NCBI GenBank assembly: GCA_000611775.1
Contig: KK106985.1
Coordinates: 2,678,648-2,742,647 of the forward strand
From: Umbilicaria muhlenbergii
Lineage: Eukaryota; Ascomycota; Lecanoromycetes; Umbilicariales; Umbilicariaceae
Direction of reading: 5' to 3'
Length of the DNA stretch: 64,000 nucleotides
The notes beneath the pieces were generated by a model that saw only the letters and a program-made list of their open reading frames with translations, searched no databases and was not told where the DNA came from. Of this stretch, positions 1 through 11,294 are shown piece after piece (the stretch's first letter is position 1; each line of letters starts with the position of its first letter). Both the position numbers and the translations under genes were made by a program.

Positions 1-1813
1 GGCTGTGGGGGAGGCGCGGGGGTGAGTGGGTTGGTAGGTTGACTGGACAGAGGAGGGTGCGGGAAACGGGAAGGTGAGTGGGAGGTGGTTGGATGTGGTG
101 GGGTGGTGGAGTGGGGGGAAAGGGAGGGGGGAAGGGAGAGGTGGCTTACGTTCCGGCTTTTGTTTGGGGGGCGTTGGAGCAGTAGTTGGTGCGTCGGGCG
201 AGCGAAGGAGGAGAGGTGGGGATTGCGAAGGCGGAGGGAATGAGGGCGGAGAGGAGATGGAGGAAGAAGAAGAAGAAGAAGAAAGGGGAGGCGAACATGG
301 TTTGTTTGCGGTGGTGAATGGGGTTATGCTGTATGCATACCCACATGGCTAGGCGTCCAGGCATGGATAAGGGAATTGTTCTTTCATATATGCATTCTGC
401 TTTGCCCAAAGACGTAATCCGCTTCTCAAACGTGGAGATGATAGCAGCACTAATCGGCATTTCATCGGCAAGGCACGTCCTGGTATTTTGCAACACCACT
501 GCCTGCAGGGGCTACCCCACGGGATAGAGGACGGTTCGCTTGGTTAAGATATAATCATGAACAGGGTGTGTAGAGCTTGTCTTTGATGCGGATGAAGTGA
601 AACGACTCGTTGTAAGAATCGTCGAGACATCATGAGTGATCAATAACCCGCACGCATGAATTTCGAGCATCGAGCAGAAATTCATCTGCCGTGTCAACAT
701 CGAAAGGGTCTCGGACGAGATATGGGAAGGGAATACTTTGAACGGCGCGGATATGCGGCCGACGAAACATCGGGAATAGGTAGTGGGACGGGCCAGATAT
801 ATAAGGGAGGGAGGACGGGAGAGATATAAAACAGATGCTCCGGCGCATTGGGGCTGAGGTGTCTTAAGTTAAAAGCCTTGGAATGTAATATTCGCGGGGG
901 AGCGGTAGTTTTTATACTGGACTCTTGCACCAGAGAGGCAAATAGTGAATTAAGAAGTAGTTCTGGGTCACGAAGTAGCCCCTCTTACTTTGGGAAACAC
1001 TTGAAAGGAAAAGAAAATAAAAGCGACCGTTCTTATGAAGACCCTCGCACTACTTAATAGTTAATGATGTGCGAAGAAAGTATAGCAGTAATACACAGAA
1101 TCTACAAAAGTTGAATATATCTAAGGCATGATAAAATTAAGGACACTTCTCAGCTGAGATATACCGTTCATGACACATAAGGCATCATAAGATATCCAAT
1201 GATTAATTCAAGCTGTAGCTTTATATGAAGATCTTCGTTATCACACGAATGCAGTATGAAGTAAAAGTCTCCAGACAACCTATTATATCCAACTTTATCC
1301 AAGAGCCCCTGGCACCCTCCCTGTCCTTTGTACTTTATACTATTACTTCTTGAACAACTTGCCAAGTCACAGATTGAATTCAAGAGAATAAGGAGATCCT
1401 CAACAGCTTAAACACAAAGATGGTAATCACACCACGCCACTAACAACATTCACTTCTCTTACCATCCTCGCAGCGCAAGTTGTAAACTCCCACCCCATGG
1501 AATTCGACCTAATCAATATCGCTTACTCGTCAGCGGCGGAGATGTAATATTTGGCTTGCAACTCCCTCATCTCTTCTCTGGGAAACATTCATTTGACTCT
1601 TGAGAGGGCAATGAAGGTACTTCTACAACAGTGTGGCGGTGTGTGATCCTGTGAGAGGAAATGCTCAAATTTGCCTTCTAAGCATTTGCGGCAGATGCGT
1701 TGGCCACAAGCGAGGGCTATTCCACGTGTACGTGTATTGGTAAAGCCACATTTATCTTCGCCGTGCGGGGACGAATATAAGTCTGATAAGGCAGGTTCGG
1801 TGAACGAGTTGTA
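1..1813. other. no supported gene; purine-rich left end
   Basis: I see no coding region here that I can support. The first 300 bases are strongly G/purine-rich on the plus strand and include a GAA-type run near 259-285. From about 850 onward the sequence becomes more AT-rich. Short open frames on both strands have no recognisable family features. Confidence 0.5.
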
Positions 1814-2234
1814 TCAAGATACGCTTGATTGACTCGATGATCTGGCGTATCTGCTTGTAGGGTACCTTCTATCCCAGTCCGAGGTCTCTCGAGACAGTAA
1901 AGGCTCATCAGCGTATGTACTCCGCCTAGAGGGGGATGGGCGCGGAATCCTATAGGTTGCTGTTGTATGGATTATTCTACTGCCGTCGTTGAAATTGTCA
2001 TCCGATCGTGCCTTGTACAGCGACTCCCTGGACCATGACATCCGCGGCAGTGGCTCGCCGACTTCAACCAAAGTCTCTGCTGCATCAAGGTCGCTTTCTG
2101 CTGCCTATAACGATGGGTCAGCTTAACGTATTGCTCCGCTAGCAGAGAATACTTACTTGCGTGCTGCTTGAGTTCTCTGATATGAGGGTGGTCTCTCAAT
2201 ATCCTCGCCGGTAACAGATATGTGCTTCATCGAC
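1814..2234 (-). CDS. C-terminal exons of an unidentified protein (partial model)
   Basis: Not recognised. Reading the minus strand, an exon of about 2234-2157 encodes a peptide containing LPARILRDHPHIRELKQHA. It ends at a good GTAAGT donor (2156). With an acceptor at 2080 the frame continues as TETLVEVGEPLPRMSWSRES and runs to a stop at 1814-1816. Another AG at 2105 exists but leads to an early stop in this frame. The last ~85 residues are rich in Ser, Arg and Tyr, as in a cytoplasmic tail. A further upstream exon is likely around 2300-2410, because the same strand stays open there (containing SLDAEQPDGSSFQWRR), but I could not fix its ends. No function is proposed. Confidence 0.4.
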
Positions 2235-2429
2235 GAGGTTAACTCGGCAACATCTTCGGTTCAGATCGATCCCTATTGCGACTGCGCCCGGAGAGATTCT
2301 ATCCCTGTACCTGTATTGCAAAGGCAGAGACGCCGCCACTGGAAGCTGGATCCATCTGGCTGCTCGGCGTCCAAGGAAGCAGTATGTTGTAACGTCAACA
2401 GGTGCCTGGCCTAGATCTCCAGCTGGCGA

Positions 2430-2940
2430 AGAACGATTGAAGAACTGGGGTTGGAATTGAGACGAAGAAGATGCAGATCGGCCTGATACAATGGTAGAAC
2501 AGCACAGCTAACTCACTCTACTTGAGAGACTGGGTGGTAATGAGGGGTGTATCTGTAGACCGCGCAGCATAAGATGGTCCATCCTTGTAGCGACATTTTT
2601 CCCCAACTTATATGGAGTTGTGAAAAAAGTGACACAAACATTCGAGCTGTAGGAGTGGTTGACACCGATGATGAATGCTGCAAGCCGAGTTGCAGGACCG
2701 TTGCAGTTTGAGTTGGCTGGGCGGGCGAAATGATAGGGCTTCCCCACCATTATCCAATATAAGCTGCTGTAGCTCGATGGATCAAGATGTCCACGTCTTT
2801 TGCGTTCTGTGAACCGGAGGATCGGCAACTTGCCCAGCGAAAGACAAAGGTCGAGAAAGGTTGTAACTTCACGTATGAACTTCTCCTGCAGATATCTTCA
2901 CCTCCCCTCTCCGATCTTGATAGGCTCGCCATGCTCAGAA
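2430..2940. other. intergenic, nothing recognised
   Basis: Between the partial gene to the left and the SET-domain gene to the right. Open frames on both strands are short and have no family features. Confidence 0.4.
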
Positions 2941-3891
2941 CTAGATATCCCCACCGTCCTTGTCGTCCTTCCCAATTCCAGCCCCTCTCTCCCGCCAAAA
3001 CCCCTTCCCGTAACTAACAACAATCTCATCTCCAACCAAGATGCCCTTCTTGCCCACGCCCTTCCCATCTCTCCTCCACCCCACCACCGACACTCCCATC
3101 CGCAGTTCCCACTTCCACCGCCTTCCATGTCCTCCAGCTTCCTGCTGCCAAGACTCGACCGAAGGGTCTTTATCAAAACGAGGTAACCTGACCCAGTGTT
3201 CTTCGAACTGAGCGTTTGGCGCGGCGCGGATGCCTCGGTAATCGTTGATGAACCTCGCTTCGTTCCCACCGGTTGAAGCGTCGATGCCGATGCTGAGGTC
3301 GCGGTGCAGGGAGAGGTCGTAGTCTGATGATGTTGCTGCTGCGTCCATGTCAATTTGGAAGGCGGTGGAGGCGGTATCGGAGTGCGAGGGGTCGAGCGTT
3401 GCGGGGTCGATAACGGCGTCTTTGATGACGTCTGCGTCTGCTGCTCGATCATTGGTAGTGTGGTTCACGGCGGGCGGCAAAGTGGGTGTGCCGGAGGGGT
3501 GGACGTAGCCCATGTAATCGCAGATCCAACTTTCGGGGGGTAGAGGCTGGGTCGCAAAAAGCCCGTACTGGGTCAAAGCTGGGTGAGTGGGAGGGGAGGT
3601 TATGGGCTGGATGGAGATGTGGGAATAGGGGCCAGTTGCGGGGGTCGGGGGACAGGAATCGGAGGAGAGGGACTGGTTGGGAGGCGGTGTGTGGAGGGTT
3701 GAGAGTTCAAGGGGCGTGAGATTGGGAGAGTAGATGGGACGGGCGAGGTAGGTCAAGTGCGAAGGCCAATTGGCGGGCAGGGGAGGAGGGCAGTTGGTGG
3801 GCGGGTTGTGGGTTGTTGGAGTAGAACTGGGTGGGAAAGATTGTTCGCAGGTTCGGGCTGGAGGAGATTTGGATTTGCGAATTCGTGGCAT
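2941..3891 (-). CDS. SET-domain protein (putative lysine methyltransferase)
   Basis: Single-exon model of 316 residues. The chosen ATG at 3891 begins MPRIRKSKSPP; the frame is open further upstream but has no earlier ATG that I see. The N-terminal ~100 residues are Pro/Ser/Thr-rich. Around residue 110 the text YGLFATQPLPPESWICDY matches the start of a SET domain (GLFA, then a turn into a strand ending in Y). Near residue 213 RFINDYRG is followed by NAQFE, standing where SET proteins have the RFxNHSCxPN knot. Near residue 290 GDEIVVSYGKGFW matches the C-terminal GEEIxxxYG motif. SET domains transfer methyl groups from S-adenosylmethionine to lysine. The HSC core is replaced by DYRG, so the substrate is unknown; fungal SET proteins of this degenerate type are common. 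No post-SET cysteines are visible. Confidence 0.72.
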   Translation of the reverse strand: MPRIRKSKSPPARTCEQSFPPSSTPTTHNPPTNCPPPLPANWPSHLTYLARPIYSPNLTPLELSTLHTPPPNQSLSSDSCPPTPATGPYSHISIQPITSPPTHPALTQYGLFATQPLPPESWICDYMGYVHPSGTPTLPPAVNHTTNDRAADADVIKDAVIDPATLDPSHSDTASTAFQIDMDAAATSSDYDLSLHRDLSIGIDASTGGNEARFINDYRGIRAAPNAQFEEHWVRLPRFDKDPSVESWQQEAGGHGRRWKWELRMGVSVVGWRRDGKGVGKKGILVGDEIVVSYGKGFWRERGAGIGKDDKDGGDI

Positions 3892-4106
3892 GCTGCTGGG
3901 TAATAGTCTGGTTCTGTCTCGTCCAAGAGGCCGCTGCTCGGGTTCGTGGGCCAACTGGCTCGATGAGACAGTGACCCTGCGAGGTTCCCCTCATCGGCGC
4001 CAACCGAGAGAGAGATATCACTTCTGGTCATCGTGGACAACAACTGTGATCCAGAACCCATGATCCTGGAATCACAGTGGCGCACAAGCGTTGTGATCGC
4101 ATATAA

Positions 4107-4376
4107 TCAATTGAGATTGCCACAGGTTTTCATTATTGCTGGCAATGGTGTTGTGTACATCCACTGGCGGCAGAAGTAAAGACGCCCTTCCTGAAGCCAT
4201 TCGATCTCGAGGCCGGGTCGCCACCCGACGGTCTGCGGGATGTACTTGTCGAGGATTCCAGGGCGCGCAATCCAAGGAGTGTTGCTGACACTGGTGCCGC
4301 AGGTATCCGTTTGCTATTACGAACAAACGAAAGAAGATGCATAGCCTCTACCTCTTCCACGTAGTTCGGTAGGCGT
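4107..4376 (-). CDS. C-terminal exon(s) of an unidentified protein
   Basis: Not recognised. The minus strand has an exon 4313-4107 of 68 codons plus stop that reads like real protein: it contains CGTSVSNTPWIARPGILD, then GWRPGLEIEWLQEGRLYFC, and ends KTCGNLN. A short upstream piece (about 4376-4352, RLPNYVEE) joins in frame if a 38-nt intron at 4351-4314 is removed. That is very short for a fungal intron, so the junction is doubtful. An overlapping frame also stays open (IPAAPVSATLLG). The even spread of aromatic residues and the two cysteines favour the frame given here. The upstream part of the gene was not resolved. Confidence 0.35.
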
Positions 4377-4399
4377 CTAGCTTAGACCATATGCTTTAC

Positions 4400-5933
4400 C
4401 TCGCCGAGCAAAGTCAGCTGTTGACGTGCGCATATCAATTGGCTTTTGAAGAAGTTCCCTCAGTACCGCAACACTCGTTCCTGTGGTCGTACTCTCGACC
4501 TCTACCCGCTTGGCGCGCGTCGCGTCGGTCTGGTTATGTATCCTTCCGTTCCGGCCGCCAAGTATCAACATCATTTCGCCAGCACATAATGTTTGTCCCC
4601 GTACTCCTTACGCGGTATTCAGAGCGGCTCTCTATGGAGTATCATCGTTATAGCTCCACTAAATAATGTCGGGGTAGATTGCCTTTATTTGCACGGTTTC
4701 TATGTATAGAAAGCCAATGCAATTAATCTTTGCCCGTCTCGCCAGTAGTGCAAGGTACAGCTCCCAGCTTGGCCCAGTCTTTGTAAATTTCCCGGATGGC
4801 TGCTCGGCCAAGCCCTTGGGCTGAAAGCGATTGGGTACGACGGTGGAGACTCGTACACGTGAAAGACTGGAAAGGAATGTGCAACGGCGAAGCCATTCCT
4901 CGGAACGGGCCTGAGTGGCCCTTCAAACGTGTCTTGTCTCGCACCGTGCGTTTCCGCCCTACGTGACAGGAGCAGTGCACTGTCGCAGTACAACACAACG
5001 AACACCTGCCGCAAATGCACGAGGTTGTGAAGTAAGCCGCCGACGCCGACGCTGTCGATCCACCCTCTCCCTCCGTAGTACTCCTATCCTATAGTTCCTA
5101 TTAGGACTGCTCCGATCACTACTACGTATCTACTCCGAGTATGCCTGAGCGAATTATGATACGAGAATCACAAAGAAGAGAAAAACTAACATTTTGCCAA
5201 ACACCGGCGCTGCCACTACTGAGCCGAAATCCAAAGGTTCCTCCGCTTTTCACGGGCGGAGCTGGCTCAGTATGGTAGTGGCTCAGCTTATCACCAAGCA
5301 GGATTCTCTCGGAAGAGCCAATCATGTCGGCAATGACAGGCAAATCCACAATGGGAAACCTCGTATTCTCTCACCGCCGTAACCGTAGTCACAGTACTCC
5401 GCCGGGCTGAGGAGAGCAAGCGAGAAAGAGATTGGCCTAATCAAAATCACCGCTCCACACGCGACCGGGAGCGCAGACCTCCCCTGGGCAGGTCTCCTCC
5501 GTGCAAGCCTCGACGCCGTAGATCCCAGCGGCTACTGCAGGAACGACCAGGATCACAGCTGTCTTGAGTGCGGCAGAGCTGCGAGAAGCGAATCAAAGAG
5601 AAGCGCACAGTTGAACATGTGCCTGACCCTGCCTGACCCTGCCTCGCCCAGTCTGACCCGCAGCTGCCAAGCCCACTCTTCCCGGCAAGGCTAACTTCAC
5701 TAGCGCGCCAATCCACTGGCGCTCCTATCCCCCAAATACAAAACCTCACCTTCCCTCGCCCGTCCATCCTTCTTCTCCAACCAACACATTCGTTCAATCT
5801 TCAGTACACCGGTTTCACCGATTACACTCGTTTTCACACCTCCTTAATCGCTCTTCCAATCTCACCCCTCACACCTCATCCCCAAACAACTAACTTCCGT
5901 TTTTACTACACGTAAATTAATACCCAAATCAAC
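4400..5933. other. unresolved intergenic or fragmentary coding DNA
   Basis: A minus-strand frame ending at 4723 reads GLGRAAIREIYKDWAKLGAV before its stop and could be a terminal exon, but I could not build a gene around it. From 5600 to 5930 the plus strand becomes pyrimidine-rich (CTT, CCTC and ACACC runs), as expected for the promoter and 5' leader of the cell-wall gene that starts at 5934. Confidence 0.3.
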
Positions 5934-6724
5934 ATGCGTTCCGCCGCCGTTGTCGTCGCCGCGCTCGTCGCTGGGGCTTCTGCCTGGTCAAACGACACCG
6001 TGGTCTACACCACTGAGGTCGTCACTGCCTACACCACCTACTGCCCGGCTGCCACCATGATCACCCACGGCTCTATCACCTACACCGTCACTGAGGTAAG
6101 CTTTTCCCCCAACTCATGTGTTATGAGTCGCGAGAGTGAGAGTCGCGATTTCTGGTCGCGAACTTAAAGACCTCACTTGAAACGCGACTGCTCAATTTGA
6201 ACCATTGGAACTCAGAGCTAACTCAATTCTTCTGCAGGCCACCACCTTGACCATCACCAACTGCCCGTGCACTGTCACCAAGCCAGTTATTACTGCCACC
6301 GCCACGTACTGCTCCACTTGGTACCCCCACTGCATGCTACCGCAGTCTTTTCTGGCAATCTACTGACGTGTGATGCAGCCCATCAACCAGCCCAGCTGCA
6401 CCAAAGGTCATCTCCACCTCATCTGCCGCTCCAGTTATCTCCACCTCGGCCGCTGCCCCAGCTGCCCCGGTCATCTCTACCTCCGCTGCCGCCCCAGCTG
6501 CTCCAGTCACCACCGCCTCGGTCGCTGCGCCCGTCTACCAGAACTCCACCGTCCCGGCTGCGTCGCCAGTTGCCCCCGTCACGACCGTTGCCGGTGCCGC
6601 TGGCCCAACCGCCACCGTCAGCAAGCCCGCCGGCGCCACCTTCACCGGTGCCGCCAGCAAGGCCATGGCTGCCTCTGGCGCCGGTCTTGCCGGTCTCCTC
6701 GGTCTCGCCGCTTACATCTTGTAA
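5934..6724 (+). CDS. small GPI-anchored cell-wall protein
   Basis: Three exons, 5934-6095, 6238-6320 and 6379-6724, give 196 residues with GT-AG introns of 142 and 58 nt. The first ~17 residues (MRSAAVVVAALVAGASA) are a signal peptide. The mature N-terminus carries the fungal cell-wall pattern TTYCPAATMITHGSITYTVT, ATTLTITNCPCTVT and a third cysteine pair CSTCPS. The middle is a Ser/Thr/Ala/Pro-rich stalk with repeats of the type VISTSAAAPAAP, expected to be heavily O-glycosylated. The end (AGLAGLLGLAAYIL) is a hydrophobic tail after small residues, as in a GPI-attachment signal. It would sit at the plasma membrane or be linked to cell-wall glucan. Codon use is strongly C-ending, which suggests high expression. 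This matches many short Ser/Thr-rich GPI proteins of Pezizomycotina; an exact function cannot be assigned. Confidence 0.85.
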
Positions 6725-9245
6725 GCTGGCGCAATATCTACCGGTCGTTCGTCGTGGTTCGAGTTTTCAATTAATTCCATATTTGATACTTGGCTACACT
6801 TGATGGCGGTTGGATATACGGCCGAGATCTGCATGGCATTACGGGGTTCACGGGGTATCTAATTCTTGAGATGGAAACTCGGCGCTTTCTTGTCCATGAG
6901 GAACGGTGTCGCGTTTTTTTTCAACCCTTCGTTGTAATTCTTGAGGCCATGTGTGGACGAAGGGTTCGCTAGTTGTGGGAAATGCATGTGTCTGTGAGGG
7001 GATGTACGCATGAGGTGGCTGTGGTTGTGGTCTGTAGGTGTGAGAAAAGAAAGTTGTGGTTGATCGGATTCATCTGTTCGCTGATGCGCGGTTGCTCGGG
7101 GCGAATAGAGCAATCGTGCGGTCTAATACTAATGGGACATTAATCTCCGGTCATCCTACATCTTTCGCATCGTGTCGAGTGACCTTTTAAAAAAATAATG
7201 TGATATTTTCCCACACTGTAGAAATACAAGTCCGAAACAGTACTTCTCAGCTAAGGCAGCACCACACCAACAAAAAAAAATCCCTCGTCCAGCCAAAGGT
7301 ACGGCAGGTAAGACATCCGGGCCTCGCCCCCAATTTTCCCCCAATCCGCGAAATTGCGCCTCTAAGGTACCTTACCTGACTGAGGTGAGGTGAGGTAGGA
7401 TCACCGCTGCTGCTGCTGCTGTGCCAAGCCAAGCCACCAGCACACCTCAGGTACAGGGGACAGGGAACAGGGACCATGACACAGCGACACGGAACAGGGA
7501 ACGGGGAACAGGGAACAGGGGATTCGTGACGGGTGATGGGTACCTGCTCTAGCGTAAGGTACTTTTGGGTCTTTACGGACAGGGGGAGGAGAAAAGGGAA
7601 ACGAAACGGCCGGTCGCATGGGGGAGGTTGAGCCGAGTGGGCTTGCTTGCTTTGCAGGGGTGGGATGGGATGGTGAAGGGAAGGGAAGGAAGGGGTGCAG
7701 GAATCAGGCAGCGATTGGAATCTTGCCGAGATCTGGATGAATGCTGAAGGATGAATTGCTTGGTTGACGCTGTTGCCTGAGTGCGCGATGTCTGCCTAAG
7801 CGTGTGTCACCGCCGTGTTTCGCTAAGGGGGGTATGGAAGGCTATGGAGGAGGGTATTGTGGTGTGGTGTGGTGAGGATGAGGATGAGGATGAGGATGGG
7901 GGAGCGGGAAGGCTGCGGTTGGAGTGGGGTGGGTAGGATTGGGTTGGGGGAGGAGGGAAGGTAGAAGGGAGGTTGGATGGTGGAGTGGTTGATGGGGGCG
8001 ATGGGGGCGATGGGGGCGATGGGGGTGTGCGGAGGGGTTTTGAGATGATTTGAAGGCAAAGAGTGTTGGTGAGGCGAGGGAGAGGAGGACTGGTCGAGGA
8101 CGGATAGGGGAGGAAGGGGAGAGGAGGAGAGGAGTGGAGAAGAGAGGAGAGAGGAGAAGAGGAGTGAAGAGGAGAGGAGAGAGGAAGAGAGGGGAGGAGA
8201 GCGTTGTGCAATACAGATAGATGAGAATGAAGCGACTGATGGACTATGATGGTAATAAGGGTGTGTGGAGGGCTGGCGGATGGTGGAGGAAGGCAGTTTT
8301 AAGGTGGAAGATGGGAGGTATTTTATGGCGCGCCGATTTCATGGGGCGAAGAGGAGAGGGGATGAGAGGAGAGGAGAGGGGAGAGGCGGGTGGGTTGTGC
8401 GATGCTGAAGATGGAAGATGGCAAATCTTCGTGTGGGGGAATGAAGAGGAGAGGAAAGGGAGAGGTTTTACGATGAAATGGACCAATCGTGCCCGCGGAA
8501 AAGAATCCTTTCGCTTGTCAAAATTATTCTTTGGGGAAGTGTGGACGGGTGGTGGAAGGTGGAAGATGTTTGCATGGCAAAGACGATAGGATAGGAGAGG
8601 ATAGGAGAGGAGAGAGGAGAGGGTTGTGTGACATAAATGGAGCGATTCACGACTACGAAGTGTGTGCGGAGGGAGGGCCGAAATCGTCGTTGAAGGTAGA
8701 GAACCTTGGCTGGGGGCTTTCGGCGATTGTGTCGGCGAACACAGAACAATCAAGGCCGGGTTTCTCGTGCGACTTGCACGCAGATTCTGAAACGAGACGA
8801 TACGACACAATATGAGACGAGGCGACACGAGATAAGTTGAGATGAGACGAAGTAGTTGTGCCTTGCTTTGTGCAAGGTCGCTATGCTGTGTCCCCGTCAT
8901 CCATCCAGCCGAGAAATATCCACCATTACGGCATGGGTAACACGAGGTGGAAGACGTGCGCAAGGAGAGAGATGAAAAACAGAGAAAGGGGAAGAAAAAG
9001 AGCCTCCGGTGATTGTGGTATGCTATCTGCGGTACCCAATCGAAGACGAACAGAAAAGACGGGAAGATGAAGCCCTTGCTGGGATCGAATAGCTCGTGCG
9101 ACTTGAGACCGCGACTGAACCCGCTTGCGATGGCAAGGATCCTTGAGTCTCGGAGCATGGGAATCGGGATGAGGGGTTAGGACGAGACGAAGGTCTTGGA
9201 AAGAGGGGTGGGGGTTGAGGTTCGGGGCGTTTGCGATCTGTAGAG
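6725..9245. repeat. gene-poor, purine-rich tract with simple repeats
   Basis: No gene is supported across 2.5 kb. The plus strand is purine-rich from about 7560 to 8640, with runs such as GAGGATGAG x4 near 7876-7900, GATGGGGGC repeats near 7990-8025, and GGAGAGGAGA runs at 8100-8200, 8350-8390 and 8590-8625. Around 7450-7530 there is an array of GGAACAGG-like units. Long minus-strand open frames here (for example 8244-9158) are low-complexity translations of the polypyrimidine strand. Confidence 0.6.
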
Positions 9246-9351
9246 GGCCCCCTGTTGCAACTACCAGTTGGCACGCACGGCACGGCAAATACTTTCGCTT
9301 AGTGGAGCCGCGGCTACAATCGCGATTCAATTTCTATCCATCACCTCAACA

Positions 9352-10577
9352 ATGTCTTCACCCAATACCCGATCTCCAAACCCACATCAACCACGCTGGG
9401 CAACAGTCTTCCTCGCCGTGATGAACGTATTCAGCACTCTAGCACTATCACCAACGACCCCCCAAGATAGCATTGCGATACTACCCCCGACTCTTCTCTC
9501 TTCTGAGAACTCTACAACGTCGGTAAACTATATTCTCTATGACATCAGAGGACGAAGAGACGGGTGCTACTCTCTCACGGATCCGTGGCGCAGTTTCGGC
9601 GTGACTCCATCGCAGTACAAAGATCTACTGCGGGTGCTGCACAAAGACGATTCCCTTCAACTCTTCGTGGACCACAAGCTTCGGTGAGGCAGCATGTTAG
9701 CCACAAAGTCAAACAAACGCAGTCCACCAATTTTTGGAATTAGATACGATTACTTCCCATCAGCTCAGCAGTTTGTGCTTCGGATGCCCACCTACGTACA
9801 CGAACTATTCCTATCCGATGTCGTTGCAGAAATACTCGGTCAGCTAAGGTCGATTGCCCGCAGTGGATCCCCGCGAGCTGCGTTTGCTCAAGACGTCAGG
9901 CACGGCGGCTCGGCCTCTATCAAATTCGGCGATACTGTATACGGCAAGCATGACCCGGATGCCCTGTTTAAACATCGAAGAGCGCAGTATCCTGGTGTCG
10001 TCATCGAGGTGTCTTACTCGCAGAAAAGGCGGGACCTGCCACGCCTAGCAGATGATTACATCCTCGGATCGAACGGCAGTATTCGCGTGGTTGTTGGGTT
10101 GAACATCGAGTATAGAGGCAAGAAGGCTACACTGTCTATCTGGCGCCCTCAAGCCCACATAAACGATGATGGAACCGAAGTGCTTGAAGCAGAGCCGTCT
10201 GTGATAGATCAGGTATACTCCGCTTTGTCACCTACCTTACAGTTTCTTATACCAACCAGGTGATCTGCGATGAGGACGGTGCCCCAAATCCTGATTCACA
10301 AGCAGGCTTATGTCTCAAGCTCGAAGATTTTGCTGCGAAGGCCGTGGTCAAGGACTATCAGGACTTGCGTGATACAGTTTTCATCCCATACACCGACTTA
10401 TGTGCATACCTTCAAAGTGCCGAGGATGAAGCCTTGACAGTTGAGCAAGAGCAAGGGTTAGCTGACTGCCTAAGGCCGGGGAGGACAAAACGGCGCCGCG
10501 AGAGTACACCGCCGGAGCGGCTCAGATCAGACCATGAGAGAAGGTTTCAGGAGGATGAGCATCAAGTGTTGAAGTGA
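9352..10577 (+). CDS. PD-(D/E)XK-like (Uma2-type) fungal protein, intact copy
   Basis: Three exons, 9352-9683, 9744-10212 and 10260-10577, with introns of 60 and 47 nt, give 372 residues. The core (about residues 135-265) begins MPTYVHELFLSDVVAEILGQ. It then has SASIKFGD, a KHDPDALFKH stretch, the strand GVVIEVSYSQKRRDLPRLA, and RVVVGLNIEYRGKKATLSIW. The order Asp ... Glu-x-Ser-x-x-x-Lys on strands fits a PD-(D/E)XK nuclease fold of the Uma2/DUF820 kind. This family is repeated in many fungal genomes as unnamed proteins; catalysis is an inference. The C-terminal ~100 residues (GLCLKLEDFAAKAVVKDYQD onward) form a helical region with a basic patch TKRRRE. A partly deleted second copy lies at 21474-22132. 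The first exon has a hydrophobic stretch near WATVFLAVMNVFSTLAL. Confidence 0.7.
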
Positions 10578-10718
10578 GCTGTGCTTACTGACTCCTCTTA
10601 TCATGCTAGCTCTACATCAGAAACTGATAGTAGTTAGAACACTTATTAGGATGAGACTTCTGTTACTTGCTTGACACCCTTGCTTTTAAGCGTACAACAA
10701 CATTAATCAGGGAGGTTT

Positions 10719-10852
10719 GCAGTGGCGACATTGTACGTTCATCAGACCGTTGGTGTATCCCTCTTATTAATGTAGCTTACCTTGCAGTAGAGCGGCGAAC
10801 GGTCCAGAAGATACCCTATATGACTGGTATCATGACCGTAACAAGATAGTAG
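10719..10852 (+). pseudogene. fragment of the DUF6590 gene (intron 1 and flanks)
   Basis: This 134-bp piece is nearly 90 percent identical by eye to 23173-23308. It includes the end of exon 1 (GCAGTGGCGAC), the whole of intron 1 with its donor and acceptor, and the start of exon 2 (AGAGCGGCGAACG). There is no start codon or remaining gene around it, so it is a non-functional scrap left by the deletion in copy 1. Confidence 0.8.
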
Positions 10853-11294
10853 TTAAAAGCCTTTTACCATACAGCCCTCATTCATACTCTCAAACAACAA
10901 AGAGCTTATTGTAAAGCCTACACTATTCAGGTCTTCATCCTCATACACGTTACATGCCTTTCAACCAATCAAACCTTTGTCTTCTATAAATCTGTCAGAT
11001 TTCAAAGATGGTATATGTGTGCTTCCATTACTTACTCAACTTCAAGACGTAACCCTGAAGCACCTTCATGCATTTGATCACATTCTCATTGTTCTCTACC
11101 AGTTCCTTAGCTTTCTGGTCATCTCAGTTCAGATCTAGTGGCTTTCGGCCTATCAGACAGTGGAAATGCGACAGTAGGGTATTGCAAGAGGCAGTTGCTT
11201 CTTCAATGAGAGCCCTTGGCTTAGACGGGTGTATTCAGAATCTGAGCTTGAATCGTTAGAATAGTGTCTAATTATCTTAAAAATTAAAGGGAGG
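10853..11294. other. no feature recognised
   Basis: AT-richer than the flanks, no family-like open frame on either strand. Confidence 0.4.

Larger units (their letters stand above)
9246..10852 (+). repeat. copy 1 of a duplicated segment
   Basis: Starts with GGCCCCCTGTTGCAACTACC, shared with 21474 onward, and covers the whole PD-(D/E)XK-like gene. At 10719 the similarity switches from the 3' flank of copy 2 (which matches up to about 22132) to intron 1 and its flanking exon sequence of the DUF6590 gene (23173-23308). Compared with copy 2 it therefore lacks about 1.04 kb that includes the 5' part of the DUF6590 gene. An 8-bp GCACGCAC-type expansion near 9272 is present only here. Confidence 0.8.

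Noticed and set aside
6267-6803. 178-codon frame overlapping the GPI protein
   Set aside because: Out-of-frame shadow of the Ala/Ser/Pro-rich stalk of the real gene.
7807-8211. 134-codon minus-strand open frame
   Set aside because: Translation of simple CCT/TCC repeats only.
7800-8640. CRISPR-like or telomere-like array
   Set aside because: Repeats are short simple-sequence units without spacers and without a telomere repeat.
8244-9158. 304-codon minus-strand open frame
   Set aside because: Low-complexity Ser/Pro/Leu text from the polypyrimidine strand of a repeat tract; no domain, and no ATG context.
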